Below are positions 32,948-42,458 of a stretch of 64,000 nt of DNA, one piece after another (the stretch's first letter is position 1; each line of letters begins with the position of its first letter). The notes under the pieces were generated by a model that worked only from the letters and a program-made list of their open reading frames with translations, did not search any database and was not told the DNA's origin. A program made the position numbers and the translations under genes. Source of the stretch: Pisaster brevispinus (lineage: Eukaryota > Echinodermata > Asteroidea > Forcipulatida > Asteriidae); the NCBI GenBank assembly GCA_023634235.1, contig JAMKCF010000002.1:7014722-7078721 (forward strand), given 5' to 3'.

Positions 32948-35900
32948 TTATTCAAACTTATACCCGTAAGGTACTGTATCATAATTGGGCAATATGACTC
33001 TCTTATTATAACACACTTTATAATCTTTCGTTTGAGTTTTTGTCTCTATTTGTTTCTCTTTTGCATTCCTCGTAATCTGATGAGGGTTTGTCACTCTTAT
33101 GCTCGGTTCGTTGGTGTTTTTTACCAAGTGGACTACTGAGTCAAAGTTAATTTTTTGACTGTTTCTAAAGTTCAATGTAAAACCTCTGACTTTACAGCAT
33201 GTTTTTCCAGAATCTAAACGGTAGGCATAATTTTTAGGCCCGCCGGAAACAAAACACTCGATATGATTACCATCCTTCGGACTTATTTCGTTTGTGAGCT
33301 CACCTAAATAATCACCAAGAGGGGGGTTATATTCGTTTTTTCGTGCTAAAAATATTACACTGTCAGTATCATGGTAAAATGATCTTCCCTGTAATTTTTC
33401 CAAGACGGAGTAGAGCTTCAGACGTGCATGAGCCGTCGTGAAAGCAGCAATTACTACATTTGTACGAGAATTTGATGTGATAAATTCTCCCTCATTCTGA
33501 TATTGTACCTCTGCCAATTCATCGTTAAAAAATTGGACGTGATTGACAGTCTTGTCCTGAGCATGCAAAAGTTTGTACAAATCTGAAGGCTCTGATACTA
33601 TTTCGGTTTGAGGCATATTTTCACGTTGTCCAAACTTTCCCCAGAAACTATTGAGCATAAGTTTTGCGAGTGCGCGTAGCCCTGGGTTTTTCTCTAAGTT
33701 TTTTCTGTCTAATTGAATACCCTCGTTACTCTCATACTCTTTAATGTATGCGAGTATATCATCCTCATTTTCACACCATGAGGGTAACCCTGAACTTTCC
33801 TGTTTTATCTTCAAAAAAGTATCTATGTACTTTGTAAATAATCCACCTGTTTTGGTAACTGGATCATAAATCTCTCGTTCTGGAAAGTGCCAAACACACT
33901 GAACTTTCTGAACACAGTACCCCAAATCCTGTACGGCCTTATCTAATTCAATGGAGACAAAGGTACCGTGTAATGCCCTTTCATCATCGCTATGCCCGCA
34001 AGGTGTTTGCTGAAGCGTTTCAGCACACGTCCTACACAATGGGAACATTAGCTTTCCTACAACACGCTGAGGGATTAACGGTAGATAGAGATTTGTAGGG
34101 GGCAATACGCTGCATTTTATCAATCCAAAGTATTCTGAAATATTTTGAAAGTTATCAGTTATGATTTCGGGATGACCAATGGGATAAGCACAATATTTAT
34201 TGATTGACGGATACAAGCTGGTATAATCGTAATAAGCAATGAATTCTTTGTCTTTGTCTTTGATCTCATAAAAAAGACGCGTTGCATTTGTTCGCCCTCC
34301 ATAAAATGCATCCCTAGGATTAAGTGTCTCTCTCTTCTTATATTTACCCCTCTCATCAATTTCTGACAGCATTGGATCTGTTACGTTTACCGGCATCTGG
34401 TTGAATATGTTATCCCATTCACACTCCCACACTTCTACAAAATTGAAATTTGTTCGGGTCTGAATGAAATGTTTTCTCTCCATAGTTCTAGTGTACAGCT
34501 CATACATGGGTACATTTGAGACGGGGTGAATGCCATTACGATCCCTATAGCATCTTTGACATCCGTGCCAGAAACAACCATGAAATTCATACACTGTGTT
34601 ATTTGCTGTGCACCAACCATCGACTTTATACTTCCCTATCTGTTTTTCCATACTGTTACCTGCATGTTGGATATAGATCCCTTGAGACCGACCTATCCAA
34701 CGTAGCCAAATGAGTGCTTTCTCTGATTGTTTTTGTTCAGAGCTTGAGTATTCATTGGGTGAAAAAACCGCAATGGTTTTAGGCCTTAGGAAGTTTCTGC
34801 GAAAAACTAAATTACAGGCTGAGGCTATAGTCATGCAATTCTTGAATGGATCAACACCTGCATCACCAGACCCTTTCGCAGTTACCTTCATGAACAACTC
34901 CCTAAATTGAACGCAGGAACGCTTCAGTATGTCAACGTCAGATTGACAATATGAAAGCAATTCAGCCTGTAGGTTAAAGGGTTTGTTTAACTCTTTTTGA
35001 GAGTCGTACCACAGTTCAAACTCACTCTTCCTGTCTACATTCATTCCCTCTGGATCGTATAACTCTACTGAGGGGAGGGGTCCAACATAGTTTTGGTTTG
35101 CCTCTGTATTGAACAAATGTGGAAAGAATCCTTTTTTGTTCTCAGTTAAACCAAATGTTGAAGGTAACTTAGACAAAGCCATTGGTAGAAAATTAAGTGA
35201 ATCGATGACTTTCCTGTTAAATTGAGGGACATTGATACACATCACTTTGGCACCAGTGTAAGTCACTTTTGGTATACAGGCATTTTTAAACAAGTAAGCC
35301 AGAAGAAAATATGAGTCGTATGATTTTGCATTGTGTGCTATGGTTATGCTTGATTCAGTTTCTCTGGAAGAAAACAACCATTTACAGAAATCATCTTGAG
35401 TGGTTTTTCCGCTAAACACCCTTTGACCTACGCAAATTTCACATGTATAATCTGATGGTTTTCCTGCACAGACCTCACAGACCATTTCAGCTACGCATAA
35501 GTTAGGTATATGCTTCCCTGAATCCTGAGTACACTCAAAATCAAAAAATATATACTTCAATATTTTAGGGGGTTTCTTTTTCTTCTTCTTCTTCCCGCTG
35601 ATGGTACTACCCTTGGTAGTATCGTCAGTGGACATGTCATTTTCTGACTCCACCCCATGTTTCTTATCCTTCACTACTTTTATATAGCATTTATGATCGT
35701 AAGAAACCGACTCTTTGCAAACATGACAAAATTTCTTGGAGCAATCGTGTGGCCCATACTTAGCCGTTACGGATAAACTAACAAATGCATCACAAAACCT
35801 ACATTTGTAATATGATTTACACACTGACTTTTTACCCGACTGTATACTCTTATGATTGCGTAAGCACACTAAATCTTTGAAATATCTATTACAATCATTA

Positions 35901-37462
35901 CAATATTCCCACGAATCTATTTCACCAGTCTTACACCCAATTACATGACACAGTGTACAGGCGATGCTACACACATGATCTCTTGACGCACTATTGTAAC
36001 CCTTCTGGCAAGTATCGCAATAGTTACTACGATTCAGAAATCCTTTCATTGATCTGATGACATCGTAATGGCCATTTGTCAAGTGAAGGTATATGGTTTT
36101 TGGTTTATCAGGACCGACAAAAATGGATGCATAGCAATGCTCACGGGACAATACTATTAATCTGTATAACTGTAACACGTCCTGAAATTTTTGCAACTCT
36201 TCTATCCCACCAAGTGTTCCTTCAGCAACCCCAGCCTCTTTATATATCTCTCTCGTCATCGCATCTAGAGGTTTTCTGCCCCTGATAAGATACTCTAAGG
36301 CATTTCCTTTTTTCTCATAGAGGGCTTTACCAATTACAATTGCCCTACCGAGACAGGTTCCCCGTTCATCCTTAATCTTAACTAAACTTCTACAACTCGC
36401 ATAGAGCTCATCAAGTGATTTTAGATTTCTTGGGCTGTTTGATTTCCCCCCTTTTTTCAGTTTCATATGTATGAAATTAATATGCACCGTTTCATCCAGA
36501 CTGATAAATTTATATGATTGTAACACCTGTTCAATCCTGGAAAGAAATCTCTCGACTGTTAAATCATTCATCAACATGAAAGGTAGCGAAATGGGAAAGT
36601 TTAAGACTGGTGAATTAAACACTAATCGCACCATCTCATAGGGTTGTACATCACTTCCTATAATCTCAAACAAGCTTTCGAAAATAGAAGCTAATCTAGG
36701 TAAGACCTGTTCAAAACTTAAATCATCCATATTACGAAAACGTACGTTATAATCGTAAGTATAAGCTTGAAATTTTTTCACAAATCTTTCATTTACACTC
36801 ACAATATCAAAAAACTGTGTAGCACGAGGCTTCTTTCGTTCCAGTTCTCCCTCTGAGGTGTCTCCATTTGAAGTCGTTCTCTTTCCCGAAGCCCTCAAAA
36901 CTCTTGGATGAGATGGTGATTCTTCTTCTTCTTCTTCTTCTTCATCCTCACTCGAGATATTCCAAGCGTCCATCTCCGTATTTAGAGGATCTGCGTCATC
37001 CTGTCTCTTGACTCTGCTTTCACCTACAACTCCACTGGTTCCGGGTTCCAATCCTCTACTGACTCTTTCGTTTGAAAAATGATTGATTAAATCATCACCT
37101 TCGCTATAACTCTGCACATGTTCTGTTCCCCCACCTTGTTGGAGAGACGGATTCACCTCGACGTTAGATGTAAGGTCTGTAATACCAAAATCTTCATCTT
37201 GCGTCAAATCGTTCTCATAATGAGTAAAAGGGTAATTAATTTGTTCATCGTCTCCAAATAAAAGTTGATCACACAGATTAGTTTGTGGATGTTCTCCTAA
37301 ATCTTTGTCATGCTCATCTATCTCAAATAACTGCATGAGTTGAAGTTCTTCCATACGAGAAGAAATTGCACTATTTTCTTCATCGGTTAGTTTGAAAAAC
37401 TGTAGCAGAAATACACAATCTTCATATTGAAGTGAATCGATATTTTGCAGATTCACAAACAT
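32948..37462 (-). CDS. protein-primed family B DNA polymerase (PolB)
   Basis: 1504 residues, uninterrupted. Exonuclease motifs: FFDFECTQ (~640), TIAHNAKSYDSYF (~714), YCQSDVDIL (~837). Polymerase motifs: YYDYTSLYPS (A, ~1081), KLMLNSFWGKFG (B, ~1274), YHDTDSVIF (C, ~1364). Between exo and pol, YEFHGCFWHGCQRCY (~960) resembles a Vsr-like nuclease-type insertion common in Polinton polymerases. The ~640-residue N-terminus has an acidic, low-complexity part (glutamate run ~175), a conserved domain (~230-480) and a Cys/His-rich zinc-binding region (CDTCQKG...CRFCDAF, ~495-600). It replicates the element by protein priming from the TIRs. Transcribed leftward; start at 37462 is the first ATG. Confidence 0.95.
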   Translation of the reverse strand: MFVNLQNIDSLQYEDCVFLLQFFKLTDEENSAISSRMEELQLMQLFEIDEHDKDLGEHPQTNLCDQLLFGDDEQINYPFTHYENDLTQDEDFGITDLTSNVEVNPSLQQGGGTEHVQSYSEGDDLINHFSNERVSRGLEPGTSGVVGESRVKRQDDADPLNTEMDAWNISSEDEEEEEEEESPSHPRVLRASGKRTTSNGDTSEGELERKKPRATQFFDIVSVNERFVKKFQAYTYDYNVRFRNMDDLSFEQVLPRLASIFESLFEIIGSDVQPYEMVRLVFNSPVLNFPISLPFMLMNDLTVERFLSRIEQVLQSYKFISLDETVHINFIHMKLKKGGKSNSPRNLKSLDELYASCRSLVKIKDERGTCLGRAIVIGKALYEKKGNALEYLIRGRKPLDAMTREIYKEAGVAEGTLGGIEELQKFQDVLQLYRLIVLSREHCYASIFVGPDKPKTIYLHLTNGHYDVIRSMKGFLNRSNYCDTCQKGYNSASRDHVCSIACTLCHVIGCKTGEIDSWEYCNDCNRYFKDLVCLRNHKSIQSGKKSVCKSYYKCRFCDAFVSLSVTAKYGPHDCSKKFCHVCKESVSYDHKCYIKVVKDKKHGVESENDMSTDDTTKGSTISGKKKKKKKPPKILKYIFFDFECTQDSGKHIPNLCVAEMVCEVCAGKPSDYTCEICVGQRVFSGKTTQDDFCKWLFSSRETESSITIAHNAKSYDSYFLLAYLFKNACIPKVTYTGAKVMCINVPQFNRKVIDSLNFLPMALSKLPSTFGLTENKKGFFPHLFNTEANQNYVGPLPSVELYDPEGMNVDRKSEFELWYDSQKELNKPFNLQAELLSYCQSDVDILKRSCVQFRELFMKVTAKGSGDAGVDPFKNCMTIASACNLVFRRNFLRPKTIAVFSPNEYSSSEQKQSEKALIWLRWIGRSQGIYIQHAGNSMEKQIGKYKVDGWCTANNTVYEFHGCFWHGCQRCYRDRNGIHPVSNVPMYELYTRTMERKHFIQTRTNFNFVEVWECEWDNIFNQMPVNVTDPMLSEIDERGKYKKRETLNPRDAFYGGRTNATRLFYEIKDKDKEFIAYYDYTSLYPSINKYCAYPIGHPEIITDNFQNISEYFGLIKCSVLPPTNLYLPLIPQRVVGKLMFPLCRTCAETLQQTPCGHSDDERALHGTFVSIELDKAVQDLGYCVQKVQCVWHFPEREIYDPVTKTGGLFTKYIDTFLKIKQESSGLPSWCENEDDILAYIKEYESNEGIQLDRKNLEKNPGLRALAKLMLNSFWGKFGQRENMPQTEIVSEPSDLYKLLHAQDKTVNHVQFFNDELAEVQYQNEGEFITSNSRTNVVIAAFTTAHARLKLYSVLEKLQGRSFYHDTDSVIFLARKNEYNPPLGDYLGELTNEISPKDGNHIECFVSGGPKNYAYRLDSGKTCCKVRGFTLNFRNSQKINFDSVVHLVKNTNEPSIRVTNPHQITRNAKEKQIETKTQTKDYKVCYNKRVILPNYDTVPYGYKFE

Positions 37463-38226
37463 TTTTTTTTGTGGTTGACGTCAGATGATTATCATTGATA
37501 TTAAGTTCTTGGCGTTTGTGAGATGGTCATAAGATGTTACCATCCTGTTTACAACACATAAACCAATCATGGCATGGTACTCCTTCATCTATTGGAAATA
37601 AAGTTTGACTATCCAACTAGTATGAAGTCAACCGTCATACATGTAAAGTTATGCCCGCTAGAGAGAAGAAACTTAATATGGTGTTACAGTTGATGAGTTT
37701 AATTGCGTCTGATGTGAATATTATCCAACTTTTAATTTTGTGTTTTCAATTTTGTTTGCTTTAGAAAAAAAAATAGGGTGAAGCTTTACCATTCCTTCAT
37801 CTTCAAGATTTCTAGGTCCTTTTGTCCCGTACAGTAATTCCTTTCCAATTGTCGGCTAAAGATTTTTTAACTTTCTGCGTTCCTTTGAATTGTCGGCTAA
37901 AGATTTTTACCTTTCTGCGTGCCTTTGTTCCTGGATTAACCCTTCGCTTAGATTTACCAAAACAAGATAATTAACCTCCATTACCCTCCAATGAGATTTT
38001 CCAAAACAAGATAATTATCCCCCCCAATTACCCCCTTTTATTACCCCCTAGTCGTTAACTCCGAAGACGCTAGGGTACCTGATTACTTTTCAGTGTCTTA
38101 TTCTAGGGTTGGTGACCATCTAAAACTTCAGAGTCATAGTAACACAGTAAACATATGAAAGTGTATTAAAATCCCCCCATCTTCAATCAGGGTATCATTT
38201 CCCGATTCAAGAATTCAAGACTCAAG
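37463..38226. other. intergenic region with internal TIR copy
   Basis: Upstream region of PolB and, on the other side, of the orphan gene at 38227. From 37803 to 37935 it repeats the sequence of the right TIR in the same orientation (ATTTCTAGGTCCTTTTGTCC, CCAATTGTCGGCTAAAG, one TTTTTTAACTTTCTGCGTTC unit), lacking an internal piece. A second short tandem duplication, CCAAAACAAGATAATTA twice, is at ~37957-38018. Confidence 0.85.
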
Positions 38227-38718
38227 ATGGCTAACCAGAGCGAGTTTCTGTTTTACCAACAAGTCGGCACCGCATCCATCCCTCAACTTGAGGAATGGAG
38301 GGCGTCCGCTAATCAAGAATGGAGAGGACGGTTCGGGCTAGTCAGATCTTCGAGGGAGGATCTTGTATCGGAAGAAGCAGCGTGGGCCGCCGCACGTCGC
38401 TCCGGTAACACGGAGTACATGGTCCACCTGCTTGGACACATGAGGGGGTACTGGCACCCCCTTCAACTTTTGACGGGTGGTGCCCGATATTTTCGGTGGA
38501 CCGGCCAGATAAGGTCAAGGGCGGTAGATGTACTCCCTCCAGAGTTCTACTCCAGGTTTCTTGATGTCCTGGTGGAAAATCACAGCCACCCCGGGAGAGT
38601 TATCCCCGAACTAGGTCACAGGTATAGTTTAAACTATGCCTGTGATATACTTTCGGAGAGAACTGTCCCGGGAGTGCCACCAAGGCTTTGGCCAATGCAT
38701 CAAGAAACTGGTGAGTAG
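38227..38718 (+). CDS. orphan gene in the right arm of the Polinton, unknown function
   Basis: 163 residues, not recognised. Begins MANQSEFLFYQQVG; rich in Trp and Arg in the middle (EEAAWAAARRSGN, GYWHPLQLL, RYFRWTGQIRSR) with a GHRYSLNYACDIL helix near the end. Clearly more GC-rich than the neighbouring AT-rich viral genes, suggesting separate origin. The start codon context AAGATGGCTAAC resembles that of the Death-domain gene at the opposite end. It lies between an internal partial TIR copy and the true TIR, so it may be a cassette gained by recombination. A histone-type stem-loop follows 21 nt after the stop; a possible splice donor (CTG/GTGAGT, ~38711) overlaps the last codons. Confidence 0.65.
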   Translation: MANQSEFLFYQQVGTASIPQLEEWRASANQEWRGRFGLVRSSREDLVSEEAAWAAARRSGNTEYMVHLLGHMRGYWHPLQLLTGGARYFRWTGQIRSRAVDVLPPEFYSRFLDVLVENHSHPGRVIPELGHRYSLNYACDILSERTVPGVPPRLWPMHQETGE

Positions 38719-38739
38719 ATACTCCTGATCAACAACACC

Positions 38740-38776
38740 GGCTCTTTTTAGAGCCACCACATATTCAAAAAAGAGA
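38740..38776 (+). terminator. histone-mRNA-type 3' end: stem-loop plus purine-rich downstream element
   Basis: GGCTCTTTTTAGAGCCACCA: 6-bp stem, 4-nt loop and ACCA flank fit the replication-dependent histone stem-loop consensus exactly. The A/G-rich CAAAAAAGAGA ten bases on fits a histone downstream element that pairs with U7 snRNA. It sits right behind the orphan gene. Confidence 0.75.
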
Positions 38777-38892
38777 TTTTATCTAAGTCTGTTTATGTCT
38801 ATTCGAAATAAAATAAAATAAAAAAACTATTATCATAATGTTGATTTCTTATTACCACTATTAAATGTTTAACATTATTATTTGTTAGTCCT

Positions 38893-39438
38893 GTTACTTC
38901 ACAGCGATGTCTCTTCTTCTGGTTCTTTCCTGCCTTTATCGTTCAATGACTTTTGCGCCCCTTGATTATATCCATTTCACATTTTACCCCCACCCCTTTA
39001 TTTTCCTATCATTTTATTTTTGTTACTTGTTTATCTTGTCGGTTAAAGATTTTAAGGTCCACCCTTTGTTCTCCACATTCATCCATCTTCTACTTATGAC
39101 ATATCAAGATTTCTAGGTCCTTTTGTCCCATACATTAATTCCTCTCCAATTGTCGGATCAAGATTTCTAGACTCCCTTTTTCTCCCACGTAGCCCCCTTT
39201 GAATTGTCGGCTAAAGATTTTTTAACTTTCTGCGTTCCTTTGAATTGTCGGCTAAAGATTTTTTAACTTTCTGCGTTCCTTTGAATTGTCGGCTAAAGAT
39301 TTCTACCTTTTTGCGTGCCTTTGTTCCTAGATCAAATTACCTCGTTTTAATGACCCTAGCTCCTTTGTATTATTGCTCCCCATTGTTCGATTCTACTCGA
39401 TTCTATTGAAATGTCGGCTATAGACCCTACTAACTACT
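38893..39438 (-). repeat. right terminal inverted repeat of the Polinton
   Basis: Inverted copy of 23228-23855 with two instead of four perfect 41-bp units (39197-39278). The terminus TAACTACT is followed directly by the target duplication CTGGGT. Confidence 0.95.
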
Positions 39439-39444
39439 CTGGGT

Positions 39445-39833
39445 CTAGCCTCCATGAGACATAGGGCTCTTTAGCTTATTTTTAATCGATACGCAAATAA
39501 GCCAAACGTCATCTTACCGCCCAAAGGGATTGTATGCGACATAAACAATATCAGGCCTCAGCATCCACTCTGTCCGTCATTAAACAGTCGTGACACTCTA
39601 TCAGCAGCAACCTTTTGTGCTCCGGTGAGGAAAGAGACAGAAAACCAAATGTTTCGGTTTAAACACCAGACCCAAAATTGTTCGAGTAATCTCATTGAAT
39701 GTTATACATTCCATGGCATTAATACACGCTACTTGGATGCCAACGTGAGAAAGATGTTTGCCATTAACGCCATTAACGTCATGAACGCCTCTAAAAATTC
39801 AATATAAAAATATGGTGCATCGATTCACCGGCT
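39445..39833. other. non-coding stretch right of the Polinton
   Basis: No gene or element recognised; it is the old flank of the Polinton insertion site. Confidence 0.4.
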
Positions 39834-40960
39834 GTCCATTTACCTCAGGCAGACAATGTGCCATAGACTGCACCCCACTCTTTACTGGATGCATCTGATT
39901 GCATAATAAAATCTGGATCTTCATGTGAAATCCTTTCAGAACTGGCTTCAACTTTATTGTACCACAAGTTAAGGTCCTCTTTTGAATCGGTTGTTAAAAC
40001 CATTCTAGCAGTGTAATCTTCTCTGCTCTTTTCTAAGGCTGTTACTTTATCATAATTGATGTTTCTATAGAAGAGAACTGACCTTGATCAACCTACTGGA
40101 AGCACGCAACTAGAATTCCGATGACAGGTGCCACCTCTGGTATTGTTACTTTGTTTTGGAAAATGGCTTTAAACTGAAAGCAAACCCTTACAAACGTTTA
40201 ATGTTAGAATCAAGAATAGGGCCCCAGGAATTGCTGGGCTGGCTCAGATATGGGCTTCACCTGGTGAATCCAAAAACTGAGATCCGTGAACAATTGAGTT
40301 GTGTGAGAAACATTGTCTGCACATTCTTCTTGTGTGTCTTCTTGTGAAAAGAGTCATCAATGTAACCAACATATATCAAACCTTGCTTTCTTAAAGTAGA
40401 AAAACAGGTTGAAGCAACTTTGTAAATAGTCGTGGGGCTGACGCTAAACCGTCTGGCAGACACGTAAATTTGATATAAATTATTCTGCCAAGAAAATTTA
40501 AGAAATGTCCTTTGTTCCAAAGCAATTGGAACATAATAATATGCATCATTAAGATCAACAGATGCCATACAGTAGTCACATTTCATAAGCCTCACTACAG
40601 AAGCCAAAGTATCCATTTAAAATGGTGATGTGCCACTGATCTGTTGAATCTCTCAAAATCATTTTATAAGGACCATCCTTTTTTGGCCAGGTAAAAATTG
40701 TAGAAATAAACTCGCCCTTTTCATGAGGAGAACATTCTATTACACCCTATTTAAGGAGCACTTTTATTTCAGAGTCCAAACCGATCTCCCCTTTTCAGGG
40801 AAGTTAATTTCAGTGGGTGCAATAAACTTTTGAGGATAGCTTCCTTCCTCAAATTTAATATGACAATTTGACACTATGTCCAGAAATCTTCCTCAATGCC
40901 GAAATATGATATTTCAAACAAGCTGCAATATTGGTTTAAGGTGTTTGAAGCTTTGCATGG
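39834..40960 (-). pseudogene. DIRS-like retrotransposon relic (RT and RNase H)
   Basis: 40257-40616 encodes MDTLASVVRLMKCDYCMASV, then LNDAYYYVPIALEQRTFLKF and GYIDDSF, the DIRS-type reverse transcriptase with its YIDD box. 39834-39960 in another frame gives SSERISHEDPDF and QSDASSKEWGAVYG, the start of the RNase H. The part between is damaged by frameshifts and stops. Tyrosine-recombinase region and termini were not found. Confidence 0.75.
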
Positions 40961-41026
40961 TGTCGAAATAAGAAGTAATTATACTAAATAGTAAACTTGT
41001 GGGAACAACCATGTATTAAATCTCTT

Positions 41027-41110
41027 TTGAGGGAGTGTTGGCTCTGAAAAGAGCCGGTGTGGTCTCGACGTTTCGAACAGTTTACTCTGCTTGTCTTCAG
41101 GATACTTTTG
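41027..41110 (-). ncRNA. repeat end with hammerhead-like core and histone-type stem-loop
   Basis: On the minus strand CCTGAAGA, a loose hairpin, then CGAAACGTC (CUGANGA, GAAA and GUC boxes in hammerhead order), followed by GGCTCTTTTCAGAGCC and, 11 bases on, AAAAGAGATTT. The latter parts match the histone stem-loop and downstream element at 38740 in sequence and spacing. Lies just upstream (on its strand) of the DIRS relic; probably the end of another repeat. Confidence 0.5.
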
Positions 41111-42151
41111 TACAACTAAATATGATGGACGTAAACTAATTTCCCCACAACCATTCATATTAGTTATGTTTTAATTAACCACTAATCCGTAGCTATTTGT
41201 CGAGGTGTGGAGGAACCTGTCCACAAGTAGGCCCACCCTCTAATAAACGAGCGTTCAATAAACATTTTGACAGTAAAATAGACACGATAGCGTCCTAAAT
41301 TAAGATGTCCTGCATTAAATTTGATTTAATTTCAAATTAGTTCAGCACAATCACTTATGGGAAGGGCATAAATAGTCATGAAGTGGCTTGTTGCAACATA
41401 AATTACTCATTTTACAACTCCTAATATACAACAAGAGCACTGAAGATTGTTCGGATTAACAATGATTTCAACACAACACGATACTCAAAGGAAGCTGTAG
41501 GACATCATCCCTCCATAGTGAAGATTATCGGAGCATGGCTCTTTTGATGCCCGGCCAGTGCCACGTCCCTCAGAAATAGAAAGAAATACTTTCATAAAAA
41601 TGTCGAATAGTCGCGGACACAATCTTTAGTTTCTTTTTACACTCTATACATAAATAACAAAGTTGCATCAGTCCAGGCAAGATTGATAGTACACTATACA
41701 GAGCAATACCTTCAGTGAAAGCTTGTGGTTTCTCAAAACATTTAATCAAAATTTTCAGAACAGATCGATAAAATGTCGGACCTGGTTTAAATAACTCTTG
41801 AATTCCCTCATAAGAATAATTAAATAAAAATAATAAATGAATATAAACACAAAATGATAATTTAATAAAAATAAAAAAATATACTAGAAAAAATTCAAGA
41901 TTGCCAAAATCATCATTGTTTTTGATGTATTGCAGCAAACAAATATCTATTTGATATCATCAGATATCGGTTAATTGTTAAGATTTAAAATATGATATCC
42001 ACAGATTAAGACAAACAGGTAAGTAAAGAGGATCGTTGTCACAAAGCCGGGTTCTCCAAAGGTCCGAAAAAAGTAGAGAATATTGTTTTCTTTATTTGAC
42101 ACGACAACAATTCAAATGAATGCTTTCTGAAGATTGAATGTTTTTTCGTTT
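41111..42151. other. non-coding stretch
   Basis: AT-rich, no gene or element recognised. Confidence 0.4.
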
Positions 42152-42333
42152 TACGCTAACATTCCTTTTTACACTGAATACACCTTACTTGTTTAAGGTG
42201 ACCTCGGTATGCTGTCCAAATTTCAAATGTTTTCAGTTTATTTACGCTAACATTCCTTTTTACACTGAATACACCTTACTTGTTTAAGGTGACCTCGGTA
42301 TGCTGTCCAAATTTCAAATGTTTTCAGTTTATT
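42152..42333. repeat. perfect 91-bp tandem duplication
   Basis: Two adjacent identical copies (42152-42242, 42243-42333) beginning TACGCTAACATTCC. Absence of differences points to a very recent duplication or an assembly artefact. Confidence 0.95.
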
Positions 42334-42458
42334 TATGGCTACTGCGTCCTATGCACTCAAACAGATTGCGTCATTAGTTGTTTGTTTGTTTGTTTGTTTG
42401 TGCGGTGTGTCCTAATTAGGATTTGCTGCTCGTACAGAAACCTTTCAGCAATTTATAC

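Larger units (their letters stand above)
23228..39438. mobile_element. complete Polinton/Maverick element (virus-like)
   Basis: A 16,211-bp unit with terminal inverted repeats starting AGTAGTTAGTAGGGTCTATA and flanked by perfect 6-bp duplications CTGGGT at 23222-23227 and 39439-39444, the length made by Polinton integrases. It carries the family's hallmark genes: PolB, retroviral-type integrase, packaging ATPase, adenain-type protease, double-jelly-roll major capsid protein and penton. Two gene blocks converge at 30.5-30.9 kb. The outer 150 bp of the two TIRs differ at about two positions, so insertion is recent. Known for the family: self-synthesising elements thought able to form virions. 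Accessory genes at both ends (24 kb, 38 kb) are not part of the core set. Confidence 0.97.

Noticed and set aside
38227..38718. Histone gene, because of the stem-loop behind it
   Set aside because: The protein has no histone-fold sequence and is not Lys/Arg-rich enough.
23228..39438. An integrated adenovirus or giant-virus segment
   Set aside because: PolB, integrase, 6-bp duplication and TIRs fit a Polinton; adenain, penton and PX similarity reflects shared ancestry of these groups.
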